In this document: in pieces, positions 12,361 through 23,003 of the stretch | Layout: each line of letters starts with the position of its first letter | How positions within the stretch are numbered: the stretch's first letter is position 1 | Translations under genes and position numbers: made by a program | NCBI GenBank assembly: GCA_030220185.1 | Contig: JASPKZ010003844.1 | Coordinates: forward strand, 186,001 to 250,000 | DNA length: 64,000 nt | Source: Diploptera punctata | Taxonomy: Eukaryota; Arthropoda; Insecta; Blattodea; Blaberidae | Reading direction: 5' to 3' | The notes under the pieces: generated by a model | Database searches by the model: none | The model's input: only the letters and a program-made list of their open reading frames with translations | What the model was told of the DNA's origin: nothing

Positions 12361-12623
12361 AGTACACCGTGTTGTAATAGAATAAGGCAATACGCTACAA
12401 ATTGGAAGGTTGCGGGTTCCATTTCCGATGAGGTCATGATTTTTAAACTAATTTAAACATTCTGGGATACCAAGGATCTGCGGGCACCTGAGCCTCTAAC
12501 TGGAATTAGTACCAGATGTGTGTTCTGAGAGCAAAAGAACCCACCAAGCAGAGGTGACAACCCGCTTGACATCTCGTTACCGATTATATAGAAAATTGAG
12601 AGCCTTAATCTTGTACTACCCAC
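12361..12623 (+). repeat. SINE family A, diverged copy
   Basis: Same order of blocks as other family A copies (tRNA-like head, GATTTTTAAACTAATTT, GCCTCTAAC, TGACAACCCGCTTGACAT). Strongly diverged, so probably old. Confidence 0.6.
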
Positions 12624-12842
12624 AGATTCTACTAAAATATGTAGTCTTTTTATGTCTTATAGACTTGAGACTGCAAATATACGATTTTATTAGAACAATT
12701 TATATTTATGCTGAAATTTATTAATGTGGATCAATTACTTTATAATGATCTTAGATTTGGCCTAATTTTTACAAAATATACAAACTTTTCATACTGATAT
12801 TTTTCAATAAAAAATCACAGCGATAAGTGTAATTAATTTCAT

Positions 12843-12935
12843 CATCATCATCATCATGAACAAATTCGTTTTAGGCCATGTGGCCTGTTCGGTAAACCTA
12901 GCGAAGATGGTCTTGATCTTTCCACCGATGGATAA
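12843..12935 (-). repeat. LINE 3' end with (ATC)n tail, fragment
   Basis: A CATCATCAT run followed by GGCCATGTGGCCTGTTC, the same layout as the 3' ends near 16700 and 53740. Read on the minus strand it ends in the (GATGAT)n tail. Confidence 0.5.
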
Positions 12936-13218
12936 GTGTAATTAATTTCTGTTCACATTAGTAAAACCATTTATATAATTTCGTATATTCAAATGTAATA
13001 TTTGTGGTAAGTGCGATAAAGAGAGGGAAAAATGCATTCTATTTTTCATATACACTACATATTGTCTGAAAATCATATCAATACACATCAGTATAAAACA
13101 ATGCATGAATAAAAAGCTACACAAATTCCGGAGGAATGTAACTAATGAGGTGTTCTCATGAAAATATTTTTGAAAAAATGTTTACAAAACTTCATGGATC
13201 CTATTTAGTACCACCAAT

Positions 13219-13219
13219 A

Positions 13220-13263
<44 letters not shown>
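13219..13263. repeat. (TA)n microsatellite
   Basis: Pure TA run. Similar TA runs flank almost every tRNA-like repeat between 13.2 and 15.5 kb, suggesting a preferred insertion context or a tail. Confidence 0.95.
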
Positions 13264-13266
<3 letters not shown>

Positions 13267-13299
13267 TATTATAAATATATTTTTGACATTTGGCAATGA

Positions 13300-13568
13300 A
13301 GGCAAATATGATATGAAAAGAAAAAAAGCGTTACTGCTATAAAGTAAATATTCTCTTTAAAAAATTTGCTTAACTGTTACGTTAGCCGCGAGATGGCAGT
13401 TGGAACAATTTCAGCTACCTCTTGTGTGAATTGAGAATACTACATGTATAAGAAAATTGTATGCTTGTATTGGAATTCTTGAGTAGCTCAGTTGGTTAGA
13501 GCGCTAAAGGTACAGACTTTAGAGACTCGAGTTCGAATCCCGACTCAAGCATTCATTTTTCTTTTCAT

Positions 13569-13572
<4 letters not shown>
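13300..13572 (+). repeat. tRNA-cassette repeat (family H)
   Basis: A repeat frame seen again at 13957-14240, 14220-14454, 14455-14675, 15175-15435, 44345-44640 and 44642-44860. It has CATTTGGCAATGAAGGC at one end, ATTCTC-AATTCACACAAGAGG (in inverse) in the middle, and a tRNA-like cassette. It lacks coding capacity and is bounded by TA runs. Confidence 0.75.
13478..13550 (+). tRNA. tRNA-like cassette, probably not functional
   Basis: Folds as a cloverleaf: acceptor CTTGAGT with ACTCAAG, D stem GCTC/GAGC, anticodon stem CTAAAG/CTTTAG with loop GTACAGA, T arm with TTCGAAT. The T stem has one mismatch here. The six-pair anticodon stem is one pair longer than normal, which makes the ACA anticodon reading tentative. 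It sits inside a dispersed repeat, so I treat it as a SINE head, not a translation tRNA. Confidence 0.5.
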
Positions 13573-13600
<28 letters not shown>

Positions 13601-13603
<3 letters not shown>

Positions 13604-13928
13604 ATAGTAATTCTGCCCGAAGGCAGGTCCTTCACTGCAATCATAGCATTTTCATGCTATGCTTACAGCTTTACTAGGGAATTGTAAGTGTGGTAGCTTC
13701 CCGTTGCTTTCCATACCGGTGAAGGATGATGATGATAATGATAAGGATGGTGATGATGGCAATATGATTTCGGGGATCGTTAGGGCCTGAAAGTTTTCCT
13801 GACATTTGTCTTACAGGTGAGGAAAAACCCCGATAAAAACCTCACACAGAAAAACTGCCCAGACCGGGGATCGAACCCGGGCCCGCTGCGTGACAAGGCA
13901 GCACGGTACCTCGAGACCACAGCGGTGG
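13601..13928 (-). repeat. SINE family B
   Basis: Minus-strand copy running from the (GGAT) tail at left to the tRNA-like head at right. B-box-like GGTTCGATCCCCGG (inverse) near 13865. Contains a (GAT)-rich internal run. Embedded between two TA microsatellites. Confidence 0.85.
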
Positions 13929-13956
13929 GATATATATATATATATATATATATATG

Positions 13957-14240
13957 ATATGAAAAGAAAAATGAATGCTTGAGTCGGGATTTGAACCCGA
14001 GTCTCTAAACTCTGTACGTTTAGCGGTCTAACCAACAGAGCTACTCAAGTATTTCAACACAAACATACATTTTTTCTTATATATGTAGTATTCTCAATTC
14101 ACACAAGAGGTAGTGGGGAGACGTTCCAACTACCATCTAGCGGCCACCATAACAAGTAAACAATTTTTTTAAAGAGAATATTTACTTTATAGCAGTGACG
14201 CTTGTATATTTAGATGTTATAACTATATTTTTGGCATTTG
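13957..14240 (-). repeat. tRNA-cassette repeat (family H), inverse copy
   Basis: Same frame as at 13300 but on the minus strand. Its tRNA-like cassette spans 13978-14049 and carries the alternative anticodon-stem pair (CTAAAC/GTTTAG). The downstream flank contains TAGCAGTGACGCTTGTATAT. Confidence 0.75.
13978..14049 (-). tRNA. tRNA-like cassette, probably not functional
   Basis: Cloverleaf as at 13478 with perfect acceptor and T stems; anticodon-loop GTACAGA. Part of a dispersed repeat. Confidence 0.45.
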
Positions 14241-14454
14241 GCAATGAAGGCAAATATATGAAAATAAAAATGAATGCTTAAGTCGGGATTTGAACCCGAG
14301 TCTGTAAACTCTGTACGTTCAGCGCTCTAACCAACTGTGGTCACACAAACATATATTTTTCTTATATATGTAGTATTCTCAATTCACACAAGAGGTAGCG
14401 GGAAGACGTTCCAACTACCATCTAGCGGCCACCATAATAGGTAAGCAACTTTTT
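14220..14454 (-). repeat. tRNA-cassette repeat (family H), deleted cassette
   Basis: Second tandem minus-strand copy. The cassette is cut at about 14336, losing the D arm and acceptor 5' strand. It abuts an inverted copy at 14455. Confidence 0.7.
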
Positions 14455-14675
14455 TGGAACGTCTTCCCGCTACCTCGTGTGTGAATTTAGAATACTACAT
14501 ATATAAGAAAAATGTATGTTTGTGTTGGAATACTTGAGTAGCTCAGTTGGTTAGAGCGCTAAACGTACAGAGTTTAGACTCTGGTTCAAATCCCGGCTCA
14601 AGCAATAATTTTTTCTTTTCATATAATATTTGCCTTCATTGCCAAATGTCAAAAATATAGTTATAACATCTAAAT
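14455..14675 (+). repeat. tRNA-cassette repeat (family H), inverted partner
   Basis: Plus-strand copy directly abutting the preceding minus-strand copy, so the two form a palindrome centred near 14454. tRNA-like cassette at 14533-14603 with a short deletion in the variable region. Confidence 0.7.
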
Positions 14676-14689
14676 ATGTACATTATATG

Positions 14690-14740
14690 ACATAAGAAAA
14701 ATAAATGCCTGTACGGGATTTGAACCCGGACCTTTATTTA
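14690..14740 (-). repeat. Partial tRNA-like cassette, inverse of the next one
   Basis: T arm and acceptor 3' strand of the 14776-type cassette in inverse orientation (AATGCCTGTACGGGATTTGA). Confidence 0.5.
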
Positions 14741-14775
14741 TATATATAAGGAAGATAAGTGTTTGGATAGGATTT

Positions 14776-14844
14776 GCCTGGTGGTGTAATGGATAGCACG
14801 CTGGGGTACCAACCCAGAGGTCCTGTTCAAATCCCGTTCAGGCA
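14776..14844 (+). tRNA. tRNA-like cassette, different type (anticodon ACC-like)
   Basis: Acceptor GCCTG/CAGGC, D-arm-like TGTAATGGATAGCAC, anticodon stem CTGGG/CCCAG with loop GTACCAA, T loop TTCAAAT. Flanked by AT-rich sequence ending TTATTTTTCTTATGTCATAT like the other cassettes. A repeat head is more likely than a functional tRNA. Confidence 0.45.
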
Positions 14845-14897
14845 TTTATTTTTCTTATGTCATATTAAGCTTGCACTGCTCAATGCCAACAATTTAA

Positions 14898-14903
<6 letters not shown>

Positions 14904-14941
<38 letters not shown>

Positions 14942-14956
14942 TACATATATAATATT

Positions 14957-14993
<37 letters not shown>

Positions 14994-15086
14994 ATGCGGC
15001 CGATAGCGGTAAAAAGTGTCTGCAAGCATTAAGTCATCAACTCGCGCTGCCAACGCAGTATCCGGCCACAAGTCGAGTGAACCTCA

Positions 15087-15144
<58 letters not shown>
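14904..15144. repeat. Three (TA)n runs with unique inserts
   Basis: TA runs at about 14904-14935, 14960-14988 and 15091-15144. Between the last two is about 100 nt without a recognised repeat (around TGCGGCCGATAGCGG). Confidence 0.9.
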
Positions 15145-15147
<3 letters not shown>

Positions 15148-15174
15148 TTGCATTGCTCAATGAAAAAAATTTAA

Positions 15175-15429
15175 TTATAACATTGAAATAAAGAAGCGTC
15201 ACTGCTATAAAGTCAAAAAAACTCTTTAATTTGCTTATTTGTTATAGTGGTTACTAGAGGGCAGTGAGGCCGAGTTGCCGCTACCTCTCGTAGTAGAGAA
15301 TATATATAAAGAAAAAAATTAATGTTTGTGCTAGGATTGCTTGGATACCACAAGTGGCAGCGCACTGAAGTATCACTTCGGACGTCCCGGTTCAAATCCG
15401 CGTCCAAGCATTATTTTTATTTTCATGTC

Positions 15430-15435
<6 letters not shown>
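15175..15435 (+). repeat. tRNA-cassette repeat (family H) with third cassette type
   Basis: Frame shares the GCGTCACTGCTATAAAGT and CTACCTCTCGTAGTAGAG blocks with the other family H members, but its tRNA-like cassette differs in sequence. Confidence 0.65.
15339..15409 (+). tRNA. tRNA-like cassette, third type (anticodon ATC-like)
   Basis: Acceptor GCTTGGA with TCCAAGC, anticodon stem CTGAA/TTCGG with loop GTATCAC, T-loop TTCAAAT. The T stem is imperfect. Flanked by TTATTTTTATTTTCATGTCA and a TA run. Confidence 0.45.

Positions 15436-15480
<45 letters not shown>
15430..15480. repeat. (TA)n(TG)n microsatellite
   Basis: TA run changing into a GT run. Confidence 0.95.
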
Positions 15481-15481
<1 letters not shown>

Positions 15482-15660
15482 TTAACATTTTAGCAGGTAG
15501 ATTTTTTCTTTTGAAACCAAACTCAGCATATAGTAATCAAGGAAAGTAAGATCGAGTTTGTTAACCAGCAAAATCTGACTTTTAGGAGTGCAGTTGACCT
15601 GAAAGTCATAACTTAAAAATCGCTCTGGTGACCATCTTGTTTGTTTTCTCGCAACATAAT

Positions 15661-15701
<41 letters not shown>

Positions 15702-15711
15702 TAACAATAAC

Positions 15712-15772
<61 letters not shown>
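15661..15772. repeat. (AAT)n microsatellite
   Basis: Two runs of AAT/TAA interrupted by CTAACAATAACT. It is followed by a short fragment of the LINE group 5 3' end (TTTATTTAGGCAGGCAGAGT, about 15773-15830). Confidence 0.9.
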
Positions 15773-15830
15773 CTTTATTTAGGCAGGCAGAGTTAAGGCC
15801 ATAATGCCTTCTCAACCAGCGAGCTTAATA

Positions 15831-16690
15831 TACGGTTAATTAACAAAAGAGAGATCTTCTTCTTCTTCTTCCATCCAAGTCTTAGGCTTATAGGCCTGTT
15901 ACTAACTTACTGATGAATTTTGTATCCAGCGCTTCTATCTAGACTAGTGAAGGTTTCATTACTGAATTTATTATTCTCTTGGTTTTATTAAAGTTAATAA
16001 TTTTATTTGATATGTCTACTTCATCCGAGATAGATAAATTAATTTACTCTTTCTAGTATTTTTGAATCTATACAAATTTTGATACGTACAAAGTACAGGG
16101 TATTTTCCATGAAAATTCATTACTTTTGTTTTCTCTACATTAATTTTCACATTATATTTGATGGCTGTTTTATTAAAATTATTAAGGGATATATTCAGTA
16201 AACCAGGAAGATCGGACCATAAATTCGAGGTATTCCCTTAGTTTACGCTTCCCTGCGTGACACGCTTTTTCGTGAGAAAATTGTACATTTGAAACTGTTT
16301 TGATTACATTTATCCCGAGGAATTCGAACTTAACTTCTACTTTTTATATTGCTTCCATCCTAATTATAGTTTCCAATTAATTATCCTACAAACTGACTTA
16401 CAATGTTCTCTTATCAAACAAATGACAATTGCTGCGTGAAAACAAGTCAGATTTTTTTAATTAACCCGGGTTCATTAGACTTAATTTTTTTTTAAGATTT
16501 TTAGAATTTTTCATGTCATTGTTAATTAGAGTAACCGGCTTTGAACTTGACTTTATAATGTTACTAGAGGCAATACTGGAACACCTTGGCTTTCCTCTGG
16601 AACACCCCTGACCTTCAAATCTCATGGCAAAAGATCGATCTCGGATTACAAACGGTTCAACAATGGTGCTATTAAATGCACTGGGCGATA
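15831..16690. other. AT-rich stretch, no recognised gene
   Basis: Part of this (about 15930-16200) reads on the minus strand like fragments of LINE polymerase, but too broken to assign. Confidence 0.3.
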
Positions 16691-16935
16691 TAACATATTC
16701 TACTTCATCATCATCATCATCATCATTATCACGGATTAAGCCCATGTGGCTTGTTCCAGTCTCATAGATTCTCATTCAAAAGTTGGATCCATTTCTTCTT
16801 CGGTCTACCAACATTCCTGCGTCCTTTTGGTTTGTATTTAGGCCTAAGCATAATTTTGGGAATGCGATCATCTTCCATTCTTTGAACATGTTCTTTCCAT
16901 TTTTTCTAGATTCTTTTATTCTATCTAAGAGTTTA
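16690..16935 (-). pseudogene. LINE group 2, 3' end with (GAT)n tail
   Basis: Minus strand: a WKEHVQRMED-like segment, then a GRPKKKW-like segment, a stop, and GGATTAAGCCCATGTGGC followed by (ATC)n. Same layout as 17478-17750 (plus) and 53728-53954 (minus). Confidence 0.6.
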
Positions 16936-17099
16936 AATATATTCTACTTTTAATTGTAATTACGGTAACTTTTATATCAAGTAACTCCTGTGGATGGCAC
17001 AAAACCATATTACAGTCACGCTGAGAATCTATTATCCCATAGAGAAGTCTAATGGTAAAAAAGTGTAACACAGCAGGTTGAAAGTTAGTTATGAAATTT

Positions 17100-18095
17100 C
17101 CCATAAAAGCATTTCACTTTAACCGGATGAGCAAAAGTATCATAAGTAATGCCACGAGAATTTGGAAAACAAGAGTGGCATTTGTTAGGACTATTTAACG
17201 AATAAAATTAAGCTGTTTACTCACAAATCATTATTTAAATATAGTTATTTTAAAATATTTATATATTTAATGTAAACGGCGATGTTTGAAAACAAATGAG
17301 AAACGATTGGTACGCTTCTTTTGTTCGTCACTGCAACCAGATCATATTATTTATTGCCAAAGGAACGCAATATTGTAAGAATGCACTCTAGTGGTAAAAA
17401 AATGAAACACATCAAACTGTATATTAATTCATTTCTGATGTCCTATGATGTAAATATGACAATTATATTTTTCTAAAGGATCGATAAAAAGAAAAACGAA
17501 GATATAAGAACAGAACTTAATATATTTAATCTCTGTGAAAGAATAAAATATTATCAAAATGCTTATCTTCAGCACGTATTACGAATGAATGAACAGCGCA
17601 TACCAAGAAGAATGTATAATTATAAACCAAAAGGGAGAAGAATGTTGGGAAGACCATTGAAGAGATGGAAGGACCAATTCGACCTATAATGAGATCGAAA
17701 CAGGCCATTGGGCTTAATCCCTGTTGTTGCTGCTGCTGATGATGATATTTTTCTGAGAAAAAAAAATTAAGAAAGTGCAAACAGTAGTTTTTTTTTTTGT
17801 GTGGTATAATCAATTGCTACAAATGTTTTTATATTAACTCCCGCATTCGGTATGTCGACATTCATGCACTATATATACAATCTGGTAGCCGTATTTCTTA
17901 GTGAGTCAGTCACTGCAAAATAATGCTATGACCTATTCAGAATGTTAAAAAGGAGGTGCTTTCTTTATTATGATAAACTTTAGTTAGTAAATTCTAGGCG
18001 AAACACGACTGTGATTGGTTGTAAATCAAAAATCATTGTAACGTGATTGGTCATTGACTCCCGTTTGGGGCATGAGTTAAATAGTCAAAATAACT
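17100..18095 (+). repeat. About 640-bp dispersed repeat, interrupted copy
   Basis: Left part 17140-17410 and right part 17915-18090 match the copies at 49275-49925 (plus) and 59600-60235 (minus). The centre is interrupted by the LINE fragment at 17478-17750. It lacks the subterminal hairpin seen in the other two copies. No coding capacity; class unknown. Confidence 0.55.
17478..17750 (+). pseudogene. LINE group 2, RT C-terminus
   Basis: Reads KNEDIRTELNIFNL, then YLQHVLRMNEQRIPRRMY and GRRMLGRPLKRWKDQF before a stop at about 17687. Followed by GGGCTTAATCCCTGTTG and a (GCT/GAT)n tail. Matches the interrupted copy at 53728-54230. Confidence 0.7.
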
Positions 18096-18102
18096 AACTC
18101 GC

Positions 18103-18795
18103 TAGCACTATCGAACTCTAGGTTCATGGCCGCGCCGACATAACCTCTCCATACATCCTTATTCTGAGATGTTTTCCAATCATCCCCTGTATAATTTAAT
18201 TCCTCAAATCATTGTAAATATTATTCTCCACCTAGTTTTTGTACTATCTAATGGTTGCTTTCCTTCTGGTTTCCTATAAGGAATTTCCATTCCCCTTTCG
18301 TTCCACGTGTCCTGCCCATCGCAGTCTATGAGAACTAGCAATATTTTCAACTCCCTTAAAATAAGAGTGTGTTTGACATCCATATAATATAATTAGGAGA
18401 ATAACAGTTTTATATATTTTCAGCTTAATGTTTTTGAGAGAAGTTGGAACGATAAGAGTTTCTGTAATGCATAATAGCATGGGTTACCAGAATTAAGCCT
18501 ATGTTTAATTTAATGAACCTTATTCATGTTTGTAATTATTGTTCTTAGCATTTGAATTCAGTTACTTCTCCCACCTCATTCTTGGTCTACCAACTGGGAT
18601 TTTTCCCTCTGGTTTCCATACTAAAAGTTTTCATTTCCCTCTTTCATTCCTCATTTGTGCCACATATCCTGCCTATCCCAGTCTACGAGACATAATTGTT
18701 CTTATTACAACCGGGTTCCCATAAAGATCATGCAATTCATTGTTATGTAGTCTTCTCCATACACCTGTTTGTCCGTTTCTCTTTGGCAAAAAAAA
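18103..18795 (-). pseudogene. LINE group 1, two adjoining 3' fragments
   Basis: Minus-strand group 1 sequence: one segment about 18103-18562 containing the 3' end, and a second, about 18565-18795, repeating the GRP-RW region. The repetition indicates two insertions or a rearrangement. Frames are broken. Confidence 0.65.
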
Positions 18796-18810
18796 ATTGA
18801 ACTTTCTTTG

Positions 18811-19214
18811 ATCTTCTTGTATCTTGTAAGCCCATGTTTTCCCTTAACAAAGAGATTTAGGCGCTCTCCCCCTACAGGGAAGAACTTGAACCATATTAAT
18901 TTAGTTACACTTGTTTTCGTATAGATGTCATTTGAGTGGTTCGTGGTCAGCGTTCCGCCTCATACTGACGTGTAGGAAACCAAGGTAGTACTAGGACGGG
19001 AAAATTCGGTAAATTTTGCTTAGAGGCCTTTTCATTCAGGCTTAAGGATCTTTTACGAGCCTGAAAATCTTCAGACTTGGGACCCACAGATTAAAGTCCC
19101 TCCCGGAGGACTTGCTCCTTGGATTTTTCCATCCTAAAAAATACCTCGACCCCGGCCGGGTTTGAACCCTCGGGACCAGAGGCAAGTAGCATAACCACTA
19201 GTCCACCGCGGCCG
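18811..19214 (-). repeat. SINE family C, full-length inverse copy
   Basis: From the 3' end at left (TCTTGTATCTTGTAAGCCCA) to the tRNA-like head at right (GTTTGAACCCTCGGG, CCACCGCGGCCG). Same blocks as the well-bounded copy at 47329-47724. Confidence 0.85.
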
Positions 19215-19696
19215 ATAAGAAGCTAAATTTTTAGACAACAGAAAAAAAAATTAAAACGTATATAAAATTGAACTCTCTAGTTACTGATTATGTATTAAAT
19301 AATTAAGTTTTTACACGTAAAAGATCTAAGACGACCGTCTGTGTAATTTAAAGAGACATCTGAGAGACAAACTTCTTGCATCAGAGATCCGGTATCACAA
19401 TTGGGTCAGTTCAAGGCGAAATATTTATGAGATGGACATCAAGCAAACATATCAAGCTTCATCAAATCATGTGTGGTACATTACAAGGGCATATTCCAAA
19501 CTTATGTCAAACGGATGACTCGCGGGTCGCATGCATATCTTGACAAAATCTGCCAGACAGATGATGTTTTATTTATGTCTTGATGTTCTCCAAGAGTATA
19601 CCAAAGATCGATATAATACTGGGTGATTCAAAAGTCTCTTGACATTTTCCTCATTATCCTTAATTTATGTATTTTTGTTATATGTAATTTAAAACT

Positions 19697-20017
19697 ATGC
19701 TAACAATATATGAAAGCATAGCTGTCATTTTTGCTCGTATACGAGGATTGACGTACAGGCAGGTCCAAGAAGAATTCACTAGAAAGTTCAGAAAATCAAG
19801 TACTAGCAGGCAAACTATAAGAGATCTGGTACTAAAAATGAAACGGACGAGATCTGTTGCTGATGATGCACGTAGAGGCTATCTCACGAAGAACCGATGC
19901 ATCAACCAGAAGACTCAGCAGAGAGTTGGTATGTCCCAAAGCACTGTATGGCGTACCTTGCGCTTCAAACTGGACAAACGCCCTTATCACATCCAGATAA
20001 TGCACAAGACTATGTAG
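19697..20017 (+). pseudogene. mariner transposase, N-terminal DNA-binding part
   Basis: A 106-codon frame with the first helix-turn-helix region (LTYRQVQEEFTRKF, SRQTIRDLVLKMK) and a second one (GMSQSTVWRTLRFK). It should recognise the element's own terminal repeats. It stops before the catalytic domain, and the remainder is in another frame. Confidence 0.8.
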
Positions 20018-20612
20018 CTCGACAAGCTACCTGTTAAATGCCATTGAAAATGAAGACCTCATGGAACATGTGTTGTTCAATTATGAGGCAACATTTCACA
20101 CATGTGGACATGTCAATAGGCATAATTGTATGATTTGGGCAGGCGAACAGCCAAACGCCATACAAGAGTTTCAGAGAGACACACCAAAGGTAAATGTGTG
20201 ACTGGGAAAAACAAAAACAAAACTTTACGGGCCGTTCATGTTTGCGGAAACAACAGTAACTGGAAGTAACTATACTGACATGTTAGAACAATACCTGGAA
20301 CCGCAGCTGGCACAAAAAGCTGTACAAGATACTCTTGTTTTCCAGCAAGATGGTGCACCACCCCATTTTGCCACCATTGTTCGTGACCACCTCAACGAAG
20401 TTTTCCCTGATAGGTGGATCGGTCGTGGTTCACCGAGAATTTGGGTCGCCCGTTCTCTAGATCTGATACCACTAGACTTCTTTGTTTGGGGTTTCGTTAA
20501 GTCCAAATTGTATGAAGTGAAGATCAACACCTTACAGCAATTGAACCGAATAGCTGCAGCGGTAGCTGCAATCACTGTACACAAGAAAGATGGAATCTGT
20601 GCCGTGACTTAG
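20018..20612 (+). pseudogene. mariner transposase, catalytic part, inactivated
   Basis: Continues the same protein after a frameshift; the longest open piece is 20238-20612. The second catalytic aspartate is in FQQDGAPPHF and the third in IPLDFFVWG, 41 residues apart, as in DD41D-type mariners. The block that normally holds the first aspartate reads LFNYEATF, with tyrosine (codon 20082-20084) at the expected D. With the frameshift this makes the enzyme dead. Confidence 0.8.
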
Positions 20613-20736
20613 AGGGCCACCACATTGAAATGTACTGAGTTTATCATCCAATAGTCATTACTTTCCATATGTAATAAAAAGTTTGGCATAAAACATTGGT
20701 TTGACGAAAATGTCGAGACTTTTGAATCACCCTGTA

Positions 20737-21008
20737 TTAACTATTAGATAAAAGTTTTGGTAGCAATAATAAAATGAACAAATTCCCCATTATTTTCTCG
20801 GTTCTCAGCGGATATATCTGCTACAATTTATACTATATTATTGAAGTAATTACCATCAATAAACTACCGCACCTAATACGACTTGTGAATAAACCTTTGC
20901 CTAAACGCTAAATTAACTTATTTAAGTCCAAATAATTTCCTAAAAAATATGATAAATCAAATTATAGTAATCTTCCTATATTTACGAGGGTTAAGTTAAT
21001 TTAAATTA

Positions 21009-21052
<44 letters not shown>

Positions 21053-21323
21053 TGGAGAACGAGACGACGATTACCTGGACGTGTTCACAAAAAACGATTT
21101 TTATACCCTATCTGGTTGGCCTATATTTATAATGGTGCATGATGAATATTATATATACACCGATTGAATTTAAAATTTCTAACATTAAAATATTCGCAAA
21201 TAAATTAATTTTGGCTAATTTTAAAGGAATATAGGTTTCTTTTTCTGTGTATAAGCTTAGATTACCGGTATAAATAAAAGTAAACACAGATTACCCATGA
21301 AATTAAAATACGAGTAGTGAAAG

Positions 21324-21365
<42 letters not shown>

Positions 21366-22155
21366 TGTCGTATATATGCAAAGATGTATCAGGGTTTCTA
21401 AAATTACGAATAGCTATGATATATTTATTACAAAGGCTTGGGTGCAATTAAATGTAGAGAAATTAATATAAAAATAGTCAATGCAGTACTTCATAAAAAT
21501 TAACACGAAAACTTATAAATAATTAAAAGAAAAGTATTTAATCCCTCTCCAAAAGAAGAACTAAATCGAATTACATGAATATTTATCCGTAAAATGTTAA
21601 ACTGCACAATGTGCGGATCTTTATTATAATGCATTTTAAATTGTTATAAAGTGAGGATTTCTAAATATATTATAAATGATGATTGTATAAAATTACATGT
21701 GAATTGGATCGGCACTTTGAAAGGTGAATAGAGATATAATCATGTAATGTTAATGATCTCCCTTCCCGATTTAAAATTGCATTATTACCTTGCAAATTGT
21801 AAGTATACGAATATCATATTCATAATATTCTGAGTGACCGTATTAAGAATTGAAATTATGATGGATGGGTAAATAGTCTGTTATAATGGATATAATAATT
21901 TCTGCAAAAGGTCACCTAGCATCTTCCGCAATGTATCCTGACAATCTTCATGAAGGGGTGAAGAGTGAAAGGCAAAATGCCGAGGACAATTCTCAGATAT
22001 TACCTGGAGAAAGTGCAGCAATCTACCTTGTTACTATTATCATTTCAATCAGAAATTAAATTATTATTACAAGAATATTTAACAATGCAAGTTTTAATCA
22101 TATAAATGTGAGCTAGAACTAGTACTAGGTAACTTGTCTTGATGAGTAAACTACT
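20737..22155. other. AT-rich stretch with (TA)n runs
   Basis: Two long TA runs (about 21012-21050 and 21327-21362). No SINE, LINE or transposon ends recognised elsewhere. Confidence 0.45.
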
Positions 22156-22159
22156 TAAC

Positions 22160-22620
22160 TAACGATCTAACTAAATCGCTAGCACTGTCGAACCCGTATG
22201 TTCTGACCGCGCGGACATAAACTCTCCATGCATCCTTATTCTGAGCTAATGTTTTACAATCATCCCCTGTATAATCTACTTCTCTCAAATAATGGTTAAT
22301 CATGGCCTACCTTAATGAATGTTTTCCTCTGATTTTCCTACAAGGAGTTTCCATGTTCGTCTTTCATTCCCCATTCGTGCCACATGCCCTAGCCTTCGCA
22401 ATTTACGAGACTCAACTGTTCTTATTATATCTAGTGATCAATAAAGAACATGTTGCTCACTGTTATGTAGTCTTCTCTATTCGCCTGTCTCTCCGATCCA
22501 AAGATTCTCCTAAGAATTTTATTCTCAAATTCTCGTAATCTTTTGTTCTTCCTTAAAGTAAGTGTCCATGTTTTGCATCCATATAATTTAACTGGGAAAA
22601 TAACAGTTTTCCATCAAGTT
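22160..22620 (-). pseudogene. LINE group 1, 3' fragment
   Basis: Minus-strand remnant from the 3' end (GTTCGACAGTGCTAGCG in inverse) to the YGCKTW region. Multiple frame changes. Flanked on the right by sequence I do not recognise. Confidence 0.65.
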
Positions 22621-22944
22621 TTCTCCCCCTGGGGTCCCATCCGAACCTGATGCTGTATTTTTCTATCGCTATTTCAGCCTCTAATGCACTTGATTCTGTG
22701 ACTAATATTTCTGCTGTCTGTAAATCACCCTCCACAGTATCCTGTTCTGCATTCTAATTCCTCTATTATGAATAGAATATAATATTTAATACCTGTGTTC
22801 AATATTTCAAAACAGTTGTTTATCATTTATTTTTTTCAGCCCTGGGCTTGTGCTCCAGAGAGACCTTAAAGGTTTTTGCATATTGATATTTCCCTTATGT
22901 TTCAATAATGATTTCTATGAATATATTCATATGATAATGTCAGT

Positions 22945-22947
<3 letters not shown>

Positions 22948-23002
<55 letters not shown>
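22948..23002. repeat. (CT)n(AT)n microsatellite
   Basis: CT run merging into a TA run immediately before a SINE head. Confidence 0.9.

Positions 23003-23003
<1 letters not shown>

Larger units (their letters stand above)
19619..20734 (+). mobile_element. mariner-type DNA transposon, decayed
   Basis: About 1.1 kb flanked by TA dinucleotides (19617-19618 and 20735-20736). Imperfect terminal inverted repeats of about 30 bp: left CTGGGTGATTCAAAAGTCTC, right the inverse of GAGACTTTTGAATCACCCTG. Carries a broken IS630/Tc1/mariner transposase. The TA target duplication and TIRs fit this superfamily. Confidence 0.9.

Noticed and set aside
13145..13342. Open frame with a repeated Tyr-Ile tract
   Set aside because: The tract is the translation of a (TA)n microsatellite; the same applies to similar frames at 14774-14959, 14880-15071, 21262-21447 and 60690-60896.
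13478..13550. Functional tRNA gene
   Set aside because: It folds well but lies inside a dispersed repeat present many times, has an extended anticodon stem and sits between (TA)n runs; a SINE head fits better.
20270..20584. Minus-strand 104-codon frame
   Set aside because: Antisense shadow of the mariner catalytic domain.
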